Below, in pieces: positions 59,842 to 64,000 of a stretch of DNA of 64,000 bases (within the stretch, counting starts at the first letter, position 1; each line of letters opens with the position of its first letter). Below the pieces are notes generated by a model. The model searched no databases. It had not been told where the DNA came from and saw nothing but the letters and a program-made list of their open reading frames with translations. The stretch covers positions 3,366,001 to 3,430,000 of the forward strand of contig JARHVA010000081.1 of NCBI GenBank assembly GCA_037957365.1, written 5' to 3'. This stretch comes from Torreya grandis. Its lineage: Eukaryota; Streptophyta; Pinopsida; Cupressales; Taxaceae. The position numbers and the translations under genes are program-made.

Positions 59842-61000
59842 GTAAGATTTCCCAAGTTGATTTTTGATATAACACATGAAAATATGCATCATGATATAAA
59901 ACACCATGAGAAATTAGTCATAATATGCATAAGGATTGACTCTTGATGCAATAAATAATTGAAAATAATGCACCAATAATAAAAGCCGTGATGAATGATG
60001 TTGACGTATGAATATGGATAGACTCAAGAATAATGTGCAAAGAATCACCTAATGAATGCATATAGACTGAGTCAAGGCATAACAACGAAAACAAGCAAAA
60101 AATCAGACAAACAAACAAAAAATAACTAAGAAAACAAACACACATAAAGCTTGAATTAAAAAAACAACAAAAATCATCATGTCATCAACCAAGTCAATAA
60201 CTATGTGTGAAGGTTCAACAAAATGATAAATAGGTGGTTCCTCCAAGAAAGGATATATGTGAAGGGAAGGTCACACCCCTAATGGAAGTGAAATAGAATA
60301 GAAATAGTAAGGGATTTACCCCAGTAGAGTAGATCGAGGATGACTGATTAGGTTTAAACATGATAAATGTTTTCACATTTTGAGGCTTTATATCTCTCAA
60401 GGAGATTATAAGCCAAAATTTTAATGTTTAGGCTTTGGAAATGTTCTAAATGCTTTTAGAATTTTCTAGTTGTATCAATTGAGAATTAAGTGACAAAGAA
60501 TGATCCAACTCGTAAAATGATGAGATAATGGCTTAGTTTTCTCACAAAATGGTGAGAGTGTGAAAAAGGGGCGTTGACTTGAACCCAATGTAAATCAAGC
60601 ATGGCCTACATAGTCCCATTAAGATTTCAAGTCACAATAGTTCCACCCACATAAAAGGTGGTGAGATATAACTAGGTCACAACAAGTTATAAAATTAAGG
60701 CAAATGGTAAGGCAATTGAGAATAGTAATGATAAGGTGATGCGATAATGTATGGTAAGGTGTTGTTCCTAATTTTCCTACAGGTAGTTATAATCAAGAAA
60801 TAATGACATAGGTATGTGATACTAATTTACCCATAGGTGGTTATAATTAGTAATATAAGGTGGGATACTTATTTTTCCATAGATGATTACAATTAGTGGC
60901 ACCAATTAAATGTAAATGAAAGATAACTTACCAGATCCATTGTCACACTACTTTCATAGACTATCATTTAAACATATAATTATAAAACTACTAAAAATAG
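59842..61000. repeat. Array flank with array-like subrepeats
   Basis: Just beyond the last unit the sequence changes (GTAAGATTTCCC). At about 60780-60905, however, three TTATAATCA/TTATAATTAGT/TTACAATTAGT motifs with CCCATAGGTGG recur in the style of the array's own subrepeats, so the flank appears distantly related to the unit. No gene. Confidence 0.5.
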
Positions 61001-61400
61001 ATCAAAATCCCCTCATGAAAGGTGAAAAAATAATTGAAGGAACCAAGATCAAAAAGGTTGGGTAGGTGGCTAAAATTAGGCTTTGGTCAATAGTGAAGAT
61101 ATAGTATAATGGTATAGGGTATGACATAAAGAGGATGATAGGAAGGAAATTGAATACAATGGTAAGATGGTTGCCCCCAAGTGATAAGGTAAGGTAAATG
61201 GTAGGGTATGAAACAATGAAAAGGTGAATGGCAAATGAAAATGGAAAGTTAAATGGAAAATGGAAAAGATAAAGGTAAATGGCAAGGTATGAAACAACGA
61301 CAAGAAGAATGGTAAAGAAAAATGACAAGGTAAATGGAAATGACAAGGTAAATGGTTGGCATCGTAAAAGGTTTTGGTGTTCCTACTGATGTGGAGATAC
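61001..61400. repeat. Purine-rich low-complexity tract
   Basis: Irregular repeats of AAGGTAAATGG, GGCAAGGTATGAAACAA and related strings between about 61180 and 61370. Two overlapping open frames on minus (61346-61002, 61402-61076) are Phe/Pro/Leu-rich by-products of this tract. Confidence 0.7.
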
Positions 61401-62280
61401 ATGCCCTAATCAACATATGATACAATTAGAATAATCAATCATGTAAATTTCTGGCCCACACCTCTTCTAAATATCTGCTCTATCAAGAACCTGTTGTAAA
61501 TTTGGACTTCAAAAATGTTGTTATGATCTTCATTGGTCATTGATTCTATTTCCTTTAAACATCAAGACAAGATATCTTTGTAGCCTCTATAAAGGAAAGT
61601 GTAGCTCGGGATGGTAAATAAGGATAAATATTGGCTAATAGGTCTACTTTGGTAATGTAAAGGTGAATGATAATGGAATGTATAATGGTTAAGAAACAAA
61701 TGAAGATTAGGATTTTCATGCACACATAATGTTACTAATTTTAGATTCAACATAATTTTGGATGTGGCAGGGATGGAGAATTTTGAATATGCTCTCGATA
61801 GGACCACCATATTTTTTTGTTGTTTAAACATGTGAGTATCTACCATTTATTTATGCTATAGATTGGAAGTTGTATTGATGTTATCTTTGATAATATATTC
61901 ATCAAGTAGTGAATAATTATTATGCTCAGCTATTGGCACCTTGAATATATTTTCACCAATGACGTTGTATTGATTGTCCCGTAGTGCCTCCAAGAAGGTT
62001 TCACTAAGGAATGTTGACTTTTGGCTTTGATTGTCTTCTAGCACATTCAAAAAGGTTTCACTAGGATATTGTTTTTATACATGAATGTGGTCATGTTCCC
62101 CCTGATATTATTCAACTATATGTCTCCATGGATGTAGTTCAACAAGGTATAATTTTATCAATCCCAATCAACACTTGTGGGGGGTGGAATGTCAATATAA
62201 TGGATAGGTTAGGTAGTGGTAATGGTATGTGGAATGGTAATGGAATGGGAAGAGGTAGTAGAATCCTCATAGAATATACT
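61401..62280. other. Intergenic sequence before the copia LTR
   Basis: No recognised gene. AAGGTTTCACTARG occurs twice (about 61995 and 62053). A GGAATGGTAATGG-type simple repeat precedes the LTR at 62217-62250. Confidence 0.45.
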
Positions 62281-62344
62281 TGTTAGGTTGTGGAGCTAAA
62301 ATCTTCACTGATGTAAATGGAGGAGGTTGCTGAGTTACAGAGAA

Positions 62345-62430
62345 ACTGACGTTAGTCTGATCAACTGACGTCAGTCATCTTCAGTGTTCACAGTAACCGA
62401 TGTCGGTTATGGGTCGGCCGACATTGGTTA
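62345..62430. promoter_or_regulatory. ACGT-core dyad cluster in copia LTR
   Basis: ACTGACGTTAGT (62345), the palindrome ACTGACGTCAGT (62364), AACCGATGTCGGTT (62395) and GCCGACATTGGT (62418), 64-149 bases into the LTR and about 170-260 upstream of its TATA-like box. TGACGTCA is the classic bZIP/CRE-type site. Confidence 0.6.
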
Positions 62431-62699
62431 GACAAGAAATGATGCCGGTAGCCTATGTGTGCATGCATTTGCATGCATCTCTGGAACTGGTCTTATTTTA
62501 GACGAACAGTTTGTTTGCATGTAAAAGACTAATTTTAGTCTTGAGTTTGCATTTCTAATTATTGTAATTGGAAAGTCTAATTATTATTTGTATGGGATCT
62601 ATTTAAGAGACCCATGGGGTTGTATTGTAATTTGGAGAATCATAAGGACTTGGTGAGGCAAGGACAAGGGTTCTTCCTGAGTGTAACATCTAGGTCTGC

Positions 62700-62880
62700 A
62701 AGTGTGCAAGACCAAGTTGATCTGCAAGTGTAGCAAGATCAAGTGAGATCTACATGGTAAGTAAGGTTGGTTGATCTTAAGGTGTGTGTGTATGCAAGGT
62801 CAAAGGAGATCTACAAGGTAGCAAGGTCAAAGGAGATCTACAACGTAATAGGGAGCAAGATCAGGGAGATCTACTTGGAG
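62700..62880 (+). repeat. Short tandem repeats in copia LTR R/U5
   Basis: Four to five irregular copies of a GCAAGRTCAA..GAGATCTAC unit, 25-45 bases apart. The minus-strand LTR has a related pair near 36470-36510. Confidence 0.65.
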
Positions 62881-63187
62881 TATGTGTGTGTACTCAGTGG
62901 TACTGGCAGTATTGTTACCGACTGGTTGAAATAACAACTCTGTGTTTGAGTTGATTGTTTGTAATTGAGAGAGAGAAATCTTGAGGGAGAATTACTGGTA
63001 TGCCCAAGAGGTGTGGGAAGAGTGTGATCTCTTTATTATATTTCCTTCTAGATGAGTTGAATACAAGTGTGTATGGTATCTCATATTCTGTGCTATTTCT
63101 GAATTCTAGTTATATTTTACTTCTGGTTAAATTTTGTGTTTAGTTGCTTATACAAAGGTAATCAAGTGTGCTCTTAATCCTGACAAT

Positions 63188-63271
63188 TGGTGTCAGAGCT
63201 TTGTGAGCCGAGCTCCTGTCAAGTGGTATCAAAGCTTTGTGAGCCTAGGTCTTATCAAGTGGTATCAGAGC
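63188..63271 (+). promoter_or_regulatory. Triplicated primer-binding site
   Basis: TGGTGTCAGAGC (63188), TGGTATCAAAGC (63224) and TGGTATCAGAGC (63260) recur at exactly 36-base intervals, with the intervening TTTGTGAGCC also repeated. Only the third matches the canonical initiator tRNA-Met PBS perfectly; the first holds the normal position two bases after the LTR. Confidence 0.9.
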
Positions 63272-63361
63272 TAGGATCATTAACAACCTGTTTTGGAGCA
63301 GGTTAGTGTTTGTTGATTACAGGTCACTCTCAAGAGTTTTTGATTGAGTGGGAGTAAAGCA

Positions 63362-64000
63362 ATGGCAAAAGAAAGTACACTAAAAATGGAGGAATTCAAT
63401 GGCAAGAATTATCAATTACTGAATTATGGAAAGAAAGAGCAGGTAAAGAAAGATTATTGGTTGGTAGAAGATCAGCATGAAAGAAATGAAGAAGCAGATG
63501 TTGCAGGTGTTGTTACATAGGATGCTCTTGTATGTTCCTTAGATAAAGTAGAATCTTGTTTTTTAGATTCTGTTGCCTCTTTTCATGCAACCTGAAATAG
63601 AGTATTTTTCCATGATTATGTCTAGGGAGACTTTGGAAAGATTTATTTAGGTGTTGGTGAGCCTTGTCAAATTGTTGGCAAAGGGGAAGTGCAGCTGAAA
63701 TTGCAGATGGGCAACACATGGGTGTTGAAGGATGTCATGCAAGTCCCAGTCTTGAAGAGGAGTCTAATTTCTTTAGGAAAGTTGGGTGATGAGGGATGCA
63801 CATTAACTCTCATAGTGGATGCACTTGAATTAGCGTGTGGTAAGAAAGTAGGTACTCTTTATCTATCTACTTGTATTACTGATTTACCTTCTATTGCAAA
63901 GATGTGGCTTTGTAGGCTTGGTCACATGAGTAAAAAGGGGATGCATGTTCTTAAGAGGAAGTCTGATGTCTTTGACAAACTTAAGAACTGGAAAGCCTTG
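63362..64000 (+). pseudogene. Copia gag-protease-integrase frame, internally deleted
   Basis: ATG at 63362 opens a gag start (KMEEFNGKNYQLLNYG..DYWLVEDQ). After about 50 codons the same frame passes directly into the region preceding protease (DALVCSLDKVESCFLDS), so most of gag with its CCHC knuckle is missing. The protease motif DSGASFH reads DSVASFH (63566 on). Pre-integrase follows: GDFGKIYLGVGEPCQIVGKG, LKRSLISLGKLGDEG, GKKVGTLYL, and RLGHMSKKGMHVLKR (about 63915), where the first zinc-binding His of integrase begins. Stops: TAG near 63518, TGA near 63593, TAG near 63624. It continues past the window. Confidence 0.88.

Larger units (their letters stand above)
62281..63185 (+). mobile_element. 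Copia-type 5' LTR (905 bases)
   Basis: It starts TGTTAGGTTGTGGAGCTAAA and ends ..CTTAATCCTGACA, with a short inverted terminus TGTTAGG/CCTGACA. A TATTTAAG box at about 62601-62608 follows the dyad cluster at 62345-62430. Its downstream half carries irregular repeats of GCAAGGTCAAAGGAGATCTA (62700-62880). The PBS follows after two bases. It is the 5' LTR of an element continuing beyond the window, and its family includes the LTR at 36165-36896. Confidence 0.9.

Noticed and set aside
61002..61402. Two Phe/Pro-rich frames of over 100 residues on minus
   Set aside because: They arise from the AAGGTAAATGG low-complexity tract.
36165..63185. The two related copia LTRs as ends of one 27-kb element
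   Set aside because: They are in opposite orientation and each has its own PBS on its internal side, so they are 5' LTRs of two separate insertions.

Overview
The window is nuclear DNA from a large, repeat-rich, AT-rich plant genome. It holds one convincing host gene: a five-exon RPW8-NB-LRR (RNL) immune receptor on the minus strand at 13689-18173. Its frames join cleanly into about 843 residues. Almost everything else is transposable-element sequence in varied decay. RNL type, element load and long introns would suit a gymnosperm such as a conifer, but that assignment is inference.

Layout. 1-11567: fragments of a Ty3/gypsy element arranged as a giant imperfect palindrome. The left arm (343-5483) is read on minus and the right arm (5511-11567) on plus; they meet head to head inside RNase H with a 27-base spacer. 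A third copy of the outer terminus lies at 1-332. Between pol and the presumed LTR each arm carries a coding-looking reading frame antisense to pol. 11568-13690: intergenic sequence with an importin-alpha relic, a tandem duplication and an RNase H relic. 13689-18534: the RNL gene and its proximal upstream region. 18989-19935: about twelve copies of a 79-base tandem repeat, each centred on a G-box-like dyad, upstream of the RNL. 19936-29245: mostly anonymous AT-rich DNA plus one copy of a dispersed repeat at 25.4-27.4 kb. 29246-34995: a degenerate L1-type LINE (minus). 35899-37003: a copia-type LTR with its primer-binding site (minus), flanked by 107-base direct repeats. 37442-39105: a dead pogo/Tigger-like DDE transposase gene (minus). 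39737-46408: an LTR retrotransposon with both LTRs, PBS and PPT but only a gag remnant. 46430-48010: inverted partner of the 25.4-27.4 kb repeat. 48048-59841: exactly six tandem units of about 1.97 kb, each with a TATA box on minus. 59842-62280: low-complexity and derived repeats. 62281-64000: 5' LTR, a triplicated PBS and a shortened gag-protease-integrase frame of a copia element that runs off the window.

Connections. The copia LTRs and the gypsy arms, which are unrelated lineages, both carry clusters of an ACGT-core dyad (consensus ACCGACGTCGGT) roughly 140-320 bases upstream of a TATA box. This looks like convergent or exchanged promoter architecture. The mobile elements all show disabling lesions; the RNL is the only reading frame that looks intact. 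The most unusual items are the palindromic retroelement with its antisense frame, the shared LTR dyad clusters, the 1.97-kb array and the triplicated PBS.
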